From the NCBI GenBank assembly GCA_017418445.1, contig JAFONM010000039.1, positions 1-33,345 of the forward strand: a stretch of DNA of 33,345 nt, in the 5' to 3' direction. The notes under the pieces were generated by a model. That model was not told the origin of the DNA. It saw nothing but the letters and a program-made list of their open reading frames with translations, and searched no databases. Position numbers and translations under genes: made by a program. Position 1 is the first letter of the stretch, and each line of letters starts with the position of its first letter. This document shows positions 7,724-15,100 of this stretch, piece by piece. The DNA comes from Kiritimatiellia bacterium. Its GTDB lineage: Bacteria; Verrucomicrobiota; Kiritimatiellia; RFP12; UBA1067.

Positions 7724-10172
7724 CGTCGGTGAAGTCGTCTCCGTCCACTTCGGCGCCCGGCGCTCCGTCAGGCACGGTCTCGTCCCTGTCCTCGGGCGCG
7801 ACGAGCTTCTCGCCGTCGCCCTTCCTGGACTTTGAAGGTCCGTAGCTGTAGCCGTAGCCGTAGCCGCGATGTCCGCTCGTCGCGAAAGCGGTGGAATTGG
7901 ACACGTCGACGTCGTTGACGACAACGCCCAGGATGTTCGCCCCGGCCTCGGCGAGCGAACGCGAGCAATACTGGATCGGCTTGAAGTGCGTCCTGTCGGG
8001 GCAGCACATTATGAGCGTTCCGTCGACCAGCATCGAAAGCGAGACGACGTCGCCCACCACTCCGTACGGCGGCGCGTCGATGATGACGCGGTCGTAATGC
8101 GAGCGCGCCCACGCGAAGAACTCGCTCACCACGTTCGAACCGAAGATGTTGGCGGGAGTGACGCCCTCCGGCGGCAGCGAGCAGATGACGTCCAGCCCCG
8201 GAACCTGCGACTTGTTGGCGAGCCTCGAGAAGTCCGGCACGGTCGAACCGGACTTCTGCAGCGCATGGGAGAAGCTGGTCTCCAGGGTGAGCTCGACGCC
8301 CCAGATCCTGGCGAGCCGCGGACGGCGGAGGTCGAAGTCGACGTGCAGCACCCTGCGCCCCGCCTGGGCGTAGGAGATGGCGAGCGAGGTGGAGGTGATC
8401 GTCTTGCCTTCGCCCGGCTGGGTGGAGATGACGAGAAGGCAGTGGCTCATCGCCTCGTATCGCGGAGAATCGAGGAGGTTGCGGAGCCCTGCGACCGTTT
8501 CGGAGAACTGCGAATACCTGTCCTCCAGGATGAACTTCGCCACGTTCTCGCGACGCTTGCGGCTCACGTGCGGGAATACGGCGAGAACCTTCAGGGCGAG
8601 CCGGCCCTCGATGTCCGCCAGGTTGACGACGGTGTCCTCGAGATTGTCCATGATAAGGACGAACAGAACTCCGAGGGAGAGCGAGAGGAAGACTCCTATG
8701 CCGAAAATGATCAGCGGATCCGGAAGAACGTACTTCTTGGGCGGAAGCGCCTTGCGTCCGACATTGATCCTCTCGTCGTTGGACTGCGCCTCCTTGCGGA
8801 GCTCGACCTCGGTGTTGTACAGGTTCTTGTATATTTCCTCGGTGATCTTGAGCTCGCTCTCCAGCTTGTTCAGTCCGGACTCGGCGAGGACGATCTTCTG
8901 TTCGTCGGAGGCAAGGTCGTTGTTCATGTCGTCGCGCTTCTGGCGCAGCACATCGAGCGCCTTGCGCGCTGTTTCCAGCGTGGCGGTCCCCGTCTCCAGC
9001 GCGCGCGTCGTCGCGTCGAGGAACCGCTGCCTGGCCCCTTCCAGCTCCTGGGCCTTCGCCTTCACCTCGGGATGCTCGGCCTGGAAGTTGACGAGCAGCG
9101 CCGCATGCTCCGCCGAGGCCTTCTGGTAGGCGCTGTACTCAGTCGCGATCTCCTGCGCGCGGGGCGCGCCAGAGGCGAGCGAGCCGAACTTCTCCGGATT
9201 GTCCTTGACCGCAGTGAGGAGCTTCTTCCACTCCTCGAGCTGCGTGACCTGGCCTTCGAGCTCGAGTATGTCGGCGGTCGTCTTCGTTATCGACTGCTTG
9301 AGCGTGTCGCGGTGGGAGCGGAGCACGTCCACTCCGTTGTTGATGCGGAAGTCCGATATCGCCTGGCTCAGCTGGTCGCGCTCGCGGTTCTTCTGCTCGA
9401 CGTTGGCGTGCGTGTCGCGGACCTTGTCCTCGACCCGCTTCCTGTTCTCCTCCTCCGCGTGCAGCCTGACGGCCTCGACGTACGCGTTCGCGAGGTCGGC
9501 GGAGAGCCTGGGGTCCTTGGAGCGGACAGATATGGTGATTATTCGCGAGTTGCGCTGGAGCTCCATCTCCGACTCGGCGAGGGCGGCGTATATCTCGTCG
9601 ACGGGAACGGACGAGGCCTCGCCCACCGCCGCGGCCGCCTCCTGGCCCTTGTTGTACAGGCTGACGATCTCCTGCATCATCTCCGGGGAGCGCCATGTCG
9701 TAAGACGCGTGTTGAAAATCTCCGCGTAGTTGTTGCCGAGGTCGGGGAGCACCTCGTCCATGACGGACGACGGACGGCCCACGGCGTGGCGTATGTCCAT
9801 CGTGAACTCGCCGGTCGCCTCGTAGATCCTCGGCGAAATCATGTATATCGCCCAGGATATGATGAGCCCTATCAGCAGGAACACGAACACCGACAGCCAG
9901 CGCTGGCTTATGACGCGCAGTATGCGTCCGACCGTGATCGTGCCCACCATGGAGGACCCGTCCTGCTGGTTGCCGCCGTAGCTGCCGTACGACCCGTAGT
10001 TGCCGTAGGATCCGTAGTTGCCGTAGGATCCGTAGGCGCCGTACGACGGGCCTCCGGAGCCTCCGTAGTACATCGGTCCGCCCCCGCCGCCCCCGCCGTA
10101 GATGGGCTTCGAGGAGCCGTAGTACATCGGCGAGGACTTTGAGGTTCCGTAGTAAAGGGGTTTGTTTGCCAT
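7716..10172 (-). CDS. Wzc-like polysaccharide co-polymerase / BY-type tyrosine kinase
   Basis: This 818-residue inner-membrane protein controls polymer length and export. Order of parts: a Gly/Tyr-rich cytoplasmic tail (residues 1-70, 15 tyrosines), TM1 about 92-112, a periplasmic Wzz domain with long coiled coils (about 245-470), the PCP proline motif before TM2 (about 477-508), and a CpsD-type kinase domain. Walker A is STQPGEGKT (583-591), Walker A' is HVDFD (610-614) and Walker B is VIIDA (696-700). The end has a small tyrosine cluster (GYGYGYSYG, 770-778) and an acidic tail. I chose the ATG at 10172, which follows AAGGA. The upstream in-frame extension overlaps the wzy-like gene and is unlike the family. 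The N-terminal tyrosine tail is not part of classical Wzc. It may be an additional phosphorylation or assembly region, which is inference. Confidence 0.9.
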   Translation of the reverse strand: MANKPLYYGTSKSSPMYYGSSKPIYGGGGGGGPMYYGGSGGPSYGAYGSYGNYGSYGNYGSYGSYGGNQQDGSSMVGTITVGRILRVISQRWLSVFVFLLIGLIISWAIYMISPRIYEATGEFTMDIRHAVGRPSSVMDEVLPDLGNNYAEIFNTRLTTWRSPEMMQEIVSLYNKGQEAAAAVGEASSVPVDEIYAALAESEMELQRNSRIITISVRSKDPRLSADLANAYVEAVRLHAEEENRKRVEDKVRDTHANVEQKNRERDQLSQAISDFRINNGVDVLRSHRDTLKQSITKTTADILELEGQVTQLEEWKKLLTAVKDNPEKFGSLASGAPRAQEIATEYSAYQKASAEHAALLVNFQAEHPEVKAKAQELEGARQRFLDATTRALETGTATLETARKALDVLRQKRDDMNNDLASDEQKIVLAESGLNKLESELKITEEIYKNLYNTEVELRKEAQSNDERINVGRKALPPKKYVLPDPLIIFGIGVFLSLSLGVLFVLIMDNLEDTVVNLADIEGRLALKVLAVFPHVSRKRRENVAKFILEDRYSQFSETVAGLRNLLDSPRYEAMSHCLLVISTQPGEGKTITSTSLAISYAQAGRRVLHVDFDLRRPRLARIWGVELTLETSFSHALQKSGSTVPDFSRLANKSQVPGLDVICSLPPEGVTPANIFGSNVVSEFFAWARSHYDRVIIDAPPYGVVGDVVSLSMLVDGTLIMCCPDRTHFKPIQYCSRSLAEAGANILGVVVNDVDVSNSTAFATSGHRGYGYGYSYGPSKSRKGDGEKLVAPEDRDETVPDGAPGAEVDGDDFTDDD
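9994..10029 (-). repeat. Perfect 18-bp tandem repeat in the tyrosine-rich tail
   Basis: CCGTAGTTGCCGTAGGAT on the plus strand occurs twice in direct succession (9994-10011 and 10012-10029), flanked by partial copies. It encodes repeated Y-G-N/S-Y-G-S units of the Wzc-like protein. Perfect DNA identity, not only protein similarity, points to recent slippage or expansion. Confidence 0.85.
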
Positions 10173-10188
10173 ATCCTTGTTGTCCTTT

Positions 10189-11583
10189 TTAAGCTTCGCC
10201 CTTGACGTCCTCTTCGTTTCCGCCCTTGCCCAAGAGGCGCGGAATCGGCAGCGAACTGGCCGCAAGCGCAAAGAGCGCGAACGCGGCGAGAATGGCGTCA
10301 GGCCTCATGGCCGAGGAATCGACGAGACCGTCCGCGGCGACCAGCATCGGCGCGACGATCCCGAGGGCGACGAGCGGAAAGAACGCGGCGCGACGGAATC
10401 TTATCGCTATCCAGGCCCTGTGCAGGAGCGAATACAGCATGAACGCGAAAGGCACTGCGAGCGCTATCGCCCCGATGATTCCGCGCTCGGAGAGGAGAAG
10501 CCACCATCCATTGAGCGGGGCCTGCGAGGCGAGTCCCTTTGCGGAGCCTCCTGAAATCCAGAGTTCAAGCGGGTATGTCCCGACCCCGGTTCCGGTCCAC
10601 ATGTTCTCGCGCCAGAACGTCGCGGCGAAATCGGAAAGCGCCGCGCGGCGCTCCCAGAATCCTTCGCCGAACAGGTTGTCCGGGAATTCCGCCATCGTCA
10701 TCGCGAAGGCGCCGTGGGTCCTCGTGACCTCGGGATCGACCGTGCATATGCCAAGAAGCACCGGGACTACGGCCGAGACGACCACGACGACGAGAAACCT
10801 TGCGACGTCCGCCCCGGTCCGGCAGATCGCCAGATATGCGGCGGATCCGGCGATGAAGAGGACGCCTGCGACCGCGAAGGAGAAGAGGACGGGCGGAGTG
10901 GAAAAGTAGAACAGTCCCGTGGCCGAGCCTCCCATGGCGAATGAAAACAGCAGGAGGTAGCGCTGCCACCTGCACTCGAAGATTCCAGCCGCCGCGACAA
11001 TCGACGCGAGAAACGCGAAGCCGAAGGCAAGTCCGGGAGAGCTGACAAGGTCCTCGCTGTGGAGGTTTGCGATGGCCGCGGCGACGCCGCCGGACGCCGC
11101 GGCAATGGAAAACGTGGCGGCGAAGGCTGTTCTGGCGGACTTGCCGAGCGCGAGGCGGCAGCCTTCCACAACCACGCCCAGCGCAAGGATCGTGGCGAAG
11201 GAGAGGAATCCGCTTCCCGTCGCGCACCCGGGAAAGAAGCCGCACGGAGGAGCCGTGACGAGCCACCTGCGGACGGACGGATCGTATATGCGCTCCATTC
11301 CGCCGTTGAGGGCCCTCAGTCCGGAGAGCAGCGCAATGACGACGAAGAACCAGAAGAGAGGATCTCGCACCAGTGCGCCGGCGACGCGAAGCCTCGCGTC
11401 ATGCAGCATTTCGTCGCTCTTGCGGGAAGGCTCCAGGAGAAGCCACAGGGCCCCGATCGCGGACATCCACACGAGACTCTTCGCAATCGTCGCCTCCTCG
11501 CAAAAGGGAGATAGGAAGAGCGGCGTCACCGCCAGCAAGGCAAGGTGCGCCGCTAATCCGTATTTTGAGATAAACGCCTGCAC
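10189..11583 (-). CDS. Wzy-like O-antigen polymerase/ligase family membrane protein
   Basis: This 464-residue protein has about 11-12 membrane helices and a large loop containing FWRENMWTGTGVGTYPLELW followed by LLSERGIIGA. That loop is the pattern of the WzyC/O-antigen ligase superfamily, whose periplasmic loop residues join glycan units. It would polymerise or ligate the exported polysaccharide in the periplasm. I accept the GTG at 11583, because it lies 2 nt after the upstream barrel gene's stop and starts the first hydrophobic segment. The wzc-like gene follows after a 16-nt gap. Whether it is a polymerase or a ligase cannot be told from sequence. Confidence 0.82.
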   Translation of the reverse strand: MQAFISKYGLAAHLALLAVTPLFLSPFCEEATIAKSLVWMSAIGALWLLLEPSRKSDEMLHDARLRVAGALVRDPLFWFFVVIALLSGLRALNGGMERIYDPSVRRWLVTAPPCGFFPGCATGSGFLSFATILALGVVVEGCRLALGKSARTAFAATFSIAAASGGVAAAIANLHSEDLVSSPGLAFGFAFLASIVAAAGIFECRWQRYLLLFSFAMGGSATGLFYFSTPPVLFSFAVAGVLFIAGSAAYLAICRTGADVARFLVVVVVSAVVPVLLGICTVDPEVTRTHGAFAMTMAEFPDNLFGEGFWERRAALSDFAATFWRENMWTGTGVGTYPLELWISGGSAKGLASQAPLNGWWLLLSERGIIGAIALAVPFAFMLYSLLHRAWIAIRFRRAAFFPLVALGIVAPMLVAADGLVDSSAMRPDAILAAFALFALAASSLPIPRLLGKGGNEEDVKGEA

Positions 11584-11585
11584 TG

Positions 11586-12860
11586 TCAGTAGGACAGGCG
11601 GACGCCGACCGTGCCGCGCCAGCGGTCATAGTCGTACTCGTGGCTGCGGGGTCCGCCGCTGGAGGTCTCCTCGGTCTGGTACTCGACGCGACCGAAGATC
11701 GAGAACATGCGGTTCAGCTGGTAGACGAGACCGACGCGGGCGGTGTAGATGTCCTCGTCGTAGTCATCCTCCTTGTACTCGGTGTACTCGTGGGTCTCCT
11801 TGCGATAGGCGAGGTCAAACGTGGCGCGGAGCTTGTTGCGGACGAGGCCCTTCGCGAGGCCGAGGCTGACCGTATAGACCTTGAGGGCGCTGCCGCACTC
11901 GCGCTCGGACGGCTGGTAGTAGCTCGAGCCGAGGAGCATGAGCGAGGTCGTGTTCTCGTCGTCGATCTGCCACTTGGAGCTGACCTGGTAGGTCCAGCCG
12001 TCAATGTCATCCACGCCGTTGCCGTACTCGAAGCGGGACCAGCCGGCGAGGACGCGGTAGGAGAGCTTCTCTGTCGCGTGCGTCTGGATGCCGCCCATGA
12101 CGGACCAGCCCCTGGAATCGCTGCTCACGCGCTTGCCGCGACGGGAGGCGTCGCCGGTGTGGTAGTCGCTGTCCTTGTCGTTGTCCTGCCAGAACCACTG
12201 GTAGTCCGAAGCGACGATGAGGTCCATCCACTTGTTGACGGTGTAGCCGACCTGGCCGCCGAGCGAGAGGCGCTTCCAGCCGTAGAGCGTCGAATACTTC
12301 TCGACGTCGTTGTCGTAGTCGAGATAGTAGTAGTTGCCGAGAATGCCCGCATGCAGGCTCTCGTTGACGCGACGCTCGAGGATGGCGTCGAACTTGAACT
12401 GCTTGCGGTCGCGTCCGATGCCGCGGCCGTCATGGTCCGTCATATCGTCGTCCTGCGCGATCTGCTCGAAGCTCTCGGCCATCTTGAGGAACCAGCCGGC
12501 CTCGTCCGCCTTGGCGTTCTGCCAGTCGAGACTCAGCTTCTCGCCGAAGCTCGAGGAGTTGAGCTGGGAGGTGTAGCGGTTGTAGGCGTGGTACTGGTAC
12601 CAGACCTGGCCGTCGATCTTCCAGTTGTCGTCCTTGTATACGCCGACGATTCCGGGATTGACGACCCACTGCGAACCGGACTTCGAATGCTTGGACGAGT
12701 CGATGTTGGAATCGTACGTGTACGAGAGGGCCACGTAGGGGCTGAACGTGAGACGATCGTTGATGAAGCGGAAGCCCTTCTGCTCCGCATCCATCTCGGC
12801 CGCCTGCGCTGCAACGGCCGCCGCGACCGTGCACATCGTCAGAAGTTGAATTTTCTTCAT
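11586..12860 (-). CDS. Outer-membrane beta-barrel protein of the polysaccharide cluster
   Basis: This 424-residue protein has a signal peptide (MKKIQLLTMCTVAAAVAAQA, likely cut after residue 20), then alternating aromatic and polar strands (SPYVALSYTYDSNID, DGQVWYQYHAY and similar), and ends with GTVGVRLSY. The terminal aromatic residue is typical of BAM-assembled barrels. It resembles the outer-membrane barrels often encoded with exopolysaccharide genes, and I expect an export or surface-anchoring role. The family assignment is only approximate. An AAAGGAG ribosome binding site lies 5 nt before the ATG. Repeated acidic patches (Asp/Glu-rich turns) suggest long extracellular loops. Confidence 0.75.
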   Translation of the reverse strand: MKKIQLLTMCTVAAAVAAQAAEMDAEQKGFRFINDRLTFSPYVALSYTYDSNIDSSKHSKSGSQWVVNPGIVGVYKDDNWKIDGQVWYQYHAYNRYTSQLNSSSFGEKLSLDWQNAKADEAGWFLKMAESFEQIAQDDDMTDHDGRGIGRDRKQFKFDAILERRVNESLHAGILGNYYYLDYDNDVEKYSTLYGWKRLSLGGQVGYTVNKWMDLIVASDYQWFWQDNDKDSDYHTGDASRRGKRVSSDSRGWSVMGGIQTHATEKLSYRVLAGWSRFEYGNGVDDIDGWTYQVSSKWQIDDENTTSLMLLGSSYYQPSERECGSALKVYTVSLGLAKGLVRNKLRATFDLAYRKETHEYTEYKEDDYDEDIYTARVGLVYQLNRMFSIFGRVEYQTEETSSGGPRSHEYDYDRWRGTVGVRLSY

Positions 12861-12902
12861 TTTTCTCCTTTGAAATTAGTCGTGGAATTTATCTCGGTGA
12901 TA

Positions 12903-13871
12903 TCATTCGTAGGGATAGCGATAGGGCTCATCCTCCTCCTCGACCGAGTCGCCGCGCTTGATGCCGTTGTAGTAGGGCTTCTCGGGATTGAGCGTGCGCG
13001 GAACGCGGTTCATGCCGACGTCCGTGAGCGATTCGGGAAGCGCATACTGCGTCGCGTCCATGTCCAGGGCCACATCGGAGATGGAGCTCGCGACCTTGCC
13101 GTCAGAACCGACGGTGTCGGCGAGCCCGCCGAGGAGCGCGGCCGTTCCGTCCGCAGGAGTCTGGACCATGACATTGGGGGCCACGGCCGCACCCCTGCCG
13201 CCGGACTCCTCTTCCGACTCGGAGGTGCCGAGAATCGGCTCGTAGGTCTTGGGCTCTCCCTCGCCGAGGGCGGCGGCGATCCAGCCGGCGGCCTCGTCGT
13301 TGCCGAGGCTGTCGGTCAGCTCCTTGCGGAGATCGGCGGGCTTGCCTTCGGACGCGCGGATGAACATGAGCGCGGCGAGTGCGTTGCGCTCGTCGGCGTT
13401 CGAGACGTCGGACTTCGCGTTGCGGGCCTTGACAGCGTCGAGAGTGGCGGTCGCCTTGCTCTTCATGTCGGCGTCGGAAACGGGATGCGCGGCGTCGGCG
13501 TTGCGGTTGAAGAGCTCCTTGGCGAACTGCTCGTTCATCTGCGCGAGGGACTCGAGCGACGCGGTCGCAAAGGTCTCGGCGACGAGCGCGGTGAGATTGC
13601 CGTCGGCCGCGTTCTTGAGGGCCGCCTTGGACGCATCCACGTACTTCGCGGTCTTCTCGGCGTCGGAAACGGGCATCGCCGCGATGGCTCCGTTGACGGA
13701 ATTAAGGAACTTCACCTGATCGCCGGCGGACAGTCCCTTCGTCACAGCGGACATCGTGTCGGCTTTCTCGGCCGCTTCGGCCAGCTTGCCGTTGGCCTCG
13801 GACAGAGTCATCGCTCCCGCCGCGGCCGCTATGGCCATGGCTGCGATACCAGTCGTCAATACTTTTTTCAT
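12903..13871 (-). CDS. Secreted alanine-rich protein of unknown function
   Basis: This 322-residue protein has a clear signal peptide (MKKVLTTGIAAMAIAAAAGA). Residues about 22-215 are predicted helical and rich in Ala, Asp and Lys. A linker rich in Glu, Ser and Gly follows (SESEEESGGRG, about 222-232), and an extended tail ends with acidic and tyrosine residues (EEEDEPYRYPYE). I do not recognise a domain. I chose the ATG at 13871 for its AAAGGAA ribosome binding site and because the longer in-frame extension reads into the preceding gene. It lies 49 nt after the wza-like gene and 42 nt before the barrel gene. A periplasmic partner of polymer export is a reasonable but untested guess. Confidence 0.75.
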   Translation of the reverse strand: MKKVLTTGIAAMAIAAAAGAMTLSEANGKLAEAAEKADTMSAVTKGLSAGDQVKFLNSVNGAIAAMPVSDAEKTAKYVDASKAALKNAADGNLTALVAETFATASLESLAQMNEQFAKELFNRNADAAHPVSDADMKSKATATLDAVKARNAKSDVSNADERNALAALMFIRASEGKPADLRKELTDSLGNDEAAGWIAAALGEGEPKTYEPILGTSESEEESGGRGAAVAPNVMVQTPADGTAALLGGLADTVGSDGKVASSISDVALDMDATQYALPESLTDVGMNRVPRTLNPEKPYYNGIKRGDSVEEEDEPYRYPYE

Positions 13872-13920
13872 GTTCTTTTTGTTCCTTTCAGTTCTGTTGT
13901 AAATTAGCCAATCGTTACCG

Positions 13921-14604
13921 TCAGTACATGCGCTCCGGGACCCACACGACGTCGCCGTCCATGAGCTTCCTGTCAAGATCGCCGCGGCCCTCCTCGCCTA
14001 TCAGGACAGTGTCGACGATAGTCCTGTCGAGCGTGCCGTCCTGGTTGCAGTGGGTGACCTGCACCTTGCGCTTGTTCGCGAAGGGGCGGAAACCGCCCGC
14101 GGCCTGGAGCGACTTGAGCACCGTGAGCTCCATCGTGGGCGGCATGTTCACCGGACCAGGCCTCTGCACCTCCCCGAGGACCTTCACCGTGCCGTACGGG
14201 CTCACGCCGGTCAGCTCGTCGAACGGGGCGAAGTAGACGGAGACCTGAGGCTCCTTGATGAACTCCTTGTAGGCCTTCACGAGCTTCTGCCTGAGGGAGT
14301 CGAGAGTCATGTTGTCGCAATGGACCGGCTCCTTGAGAAGATACGGAATGGTGATGTCGCCGTTCTGATCGACGAGCGCCTCGAACTTCGAACTCTGCCT
14401 GCCGGCGACACCCACGTTGACGATGACGGCGACGCCGGGACGAAGCCTCGGCTTGCCGTCCGACCAGCGGGCGAACTGCGTGACGTCGACGCGCTCCTCC
14501 TCCTTGCCGAAGGCGGAATCGTAAAGCGACGAAAGCCACGAGCAACCGCACAGCACGGTCGCCAGCAGAGTGACAAGAATCGTTCTAAGATATGGTATCA
14601 CCAT
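13921..14604 (-). CDS. Wza-like polysaccharide export lipoprotein
   Basis: This 227-residue protein has a lipoprotein signal peptide ending in LCGC (acylated Cys21). A Poly_export domain follows (LRPGVAVIVNVG, then DQNGDITIPYLL and IKEPQVSVYF), and then one SLBB domain (VKVLGEVQRPGPVNMPP, LKSLQAAGGFRPFA). Wza-type proteins form the outer-membrane channel for capsule or exopolysaccharide. This is a short form with one SLBB domain and no obvious C-terminal amphipathic barrel helix, unlike E. coli Wza (379 residues). The separate barrel gene downstream may supply the missing pore. I chose the ATG at 14604. The in-frame GTG at 14625 overlaps the -10 box. It heads the export block and has its own strong promoter. 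Confidence 0.88.
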   Translation of the reverse strand: MVIPYLRTILVTLLATVLCGCSWLSSLYDSAFGKEEERVDVTQFARWSDGKPRLRPGVAVIVNVGVAGRQSSKFEALVDQNGDITIPYLLKEPVHCDNMTLDSLRQKLVKAYKEFIKEPQVSVYFAPFDELTGVSPYGTVKVLGEVQRPGPVNMPPTMELTVLKSLQAAGGFRPFANKRKVQVTHCNQDGTLDRTIVDTVLIGEEGRGDLDRKLMDGDVVWVPERMY

Positions 14605-14616
14605 TTGTCGTGCTGT

Positions 14617-14646
14617 ATTATACACTTTTTATATCGCCGATGTCAA
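14617..14646 (-). promoter_or_regulatory. Full-consensus promoter of the polysaccharide-export operon
   Basis: On the minus strand TTGACA (14641-14646), an 18-nt spacer and TATAAT (14617-14622) are both perfect. The hexamer ends 12 nt before the wza-like ATG, giving a leader of roughly 5-6 nt without a Shine-Dalgarno. The -10 contains the tsaE stop codon TAA, so promoter and upstream coding end are physically merged. Confidence 0.85.
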
Positions 14647-15100
14647 TGCGGATTCGGCGATTTTCTTCCCCCATGTGGAGGAAGGCGACATGCCGTGCGT
14701 CGGGCGGGATGAGACTCCCGGCCCTTTCCGGCCATTCGACCGCCAGGATGGCTCCACGCGAAAGGTAGTCCTCCCACCCTATCGCCAGCACGTCGTCCTC
14801 CCCGTGCAGTCTGTACAAGTCCATATGCACCAGCAGAACGGGCCGCCGACCGCCGGACGCCGAGTCCCCGCCCGCTTCCGCCGCAGGCGGACCGGCGTGC
14901 TCCTGCACTATGCAGAATGTCGGGGACGTGACGCGTCCCTTCACGCCCAGCGCCGCCGCGAGTCCCTGCACGAACGTCGTCTTGCCCGCGCCCAGGTCCC
15001 CTTCGAGGCATACTATGTCGCCAGGCGACAGTTCCTTCGCGAACTCGCGCGCCAGCGCCCAGGTCTCCTCGACCGAATCGACGTCAAAGGAGCCCTTCAT
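14618..15100 (-). CDS. tsaE: tRNA t6A biosynthesis ATPase TsaE
   Basis: This 160-residue P-loop protein acts with TsaB and TsaD to make threonylcarbamoyladenosine at position 37 of ANN-decoding tRNAs. Visible motifs are Walker A GDLGAGKT (34-41), TSPTF (58-62), HMDLYR (92-97) and EWPER (122-126). Between SPTF and the HMDLYR strand there is an extra Ala/Gly/Pro stretch (about 69-87, including AEAGGDSASGGRR), where most TsaE proteins have a short turn. The ATG overlaps the dehydrogenase gene by 17 nt and is preceded by GGGAG. The stop codon lies inside the -10 of the wza-like gene. Confidence 0.92.
   Translation of the reverse strand: MKGSFDVDSVEETWALAREFAKELSPGDIVCLEGDLGAGKTTFVQGLAAALGVKGRVTSPTFCIVQEHAGPPAAEAGGDSASGGRRPVLLVHMDLYRLHGEDDVLAIGWEDYLSRGAILAVEWPERAGSLIPPDARHVAFLHMGEENRRIRIDIGDIKSV

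Noticed and set aside
7869-10142. Plus-strand open frame opposite the wzc-like gene
   Set aside because: Shadow of a well-supported gene; its apparent Val/Ala repeats are the complement of the Tyr/Gly-rich tail.
5790-14604. Defence island or prophage
   Set aside because: No integrase, phage structural gene, nuclease-methylase pair or CRISPR repeat is visible; the genes are core metabolism and envelope export.
14605-14625. GTG start of the wza-like gene at 14625
   Set aside because: It overlaps the perfect -10 box and would add seven residues before the lipoprotein signal; the ATG at 14604 fits better.
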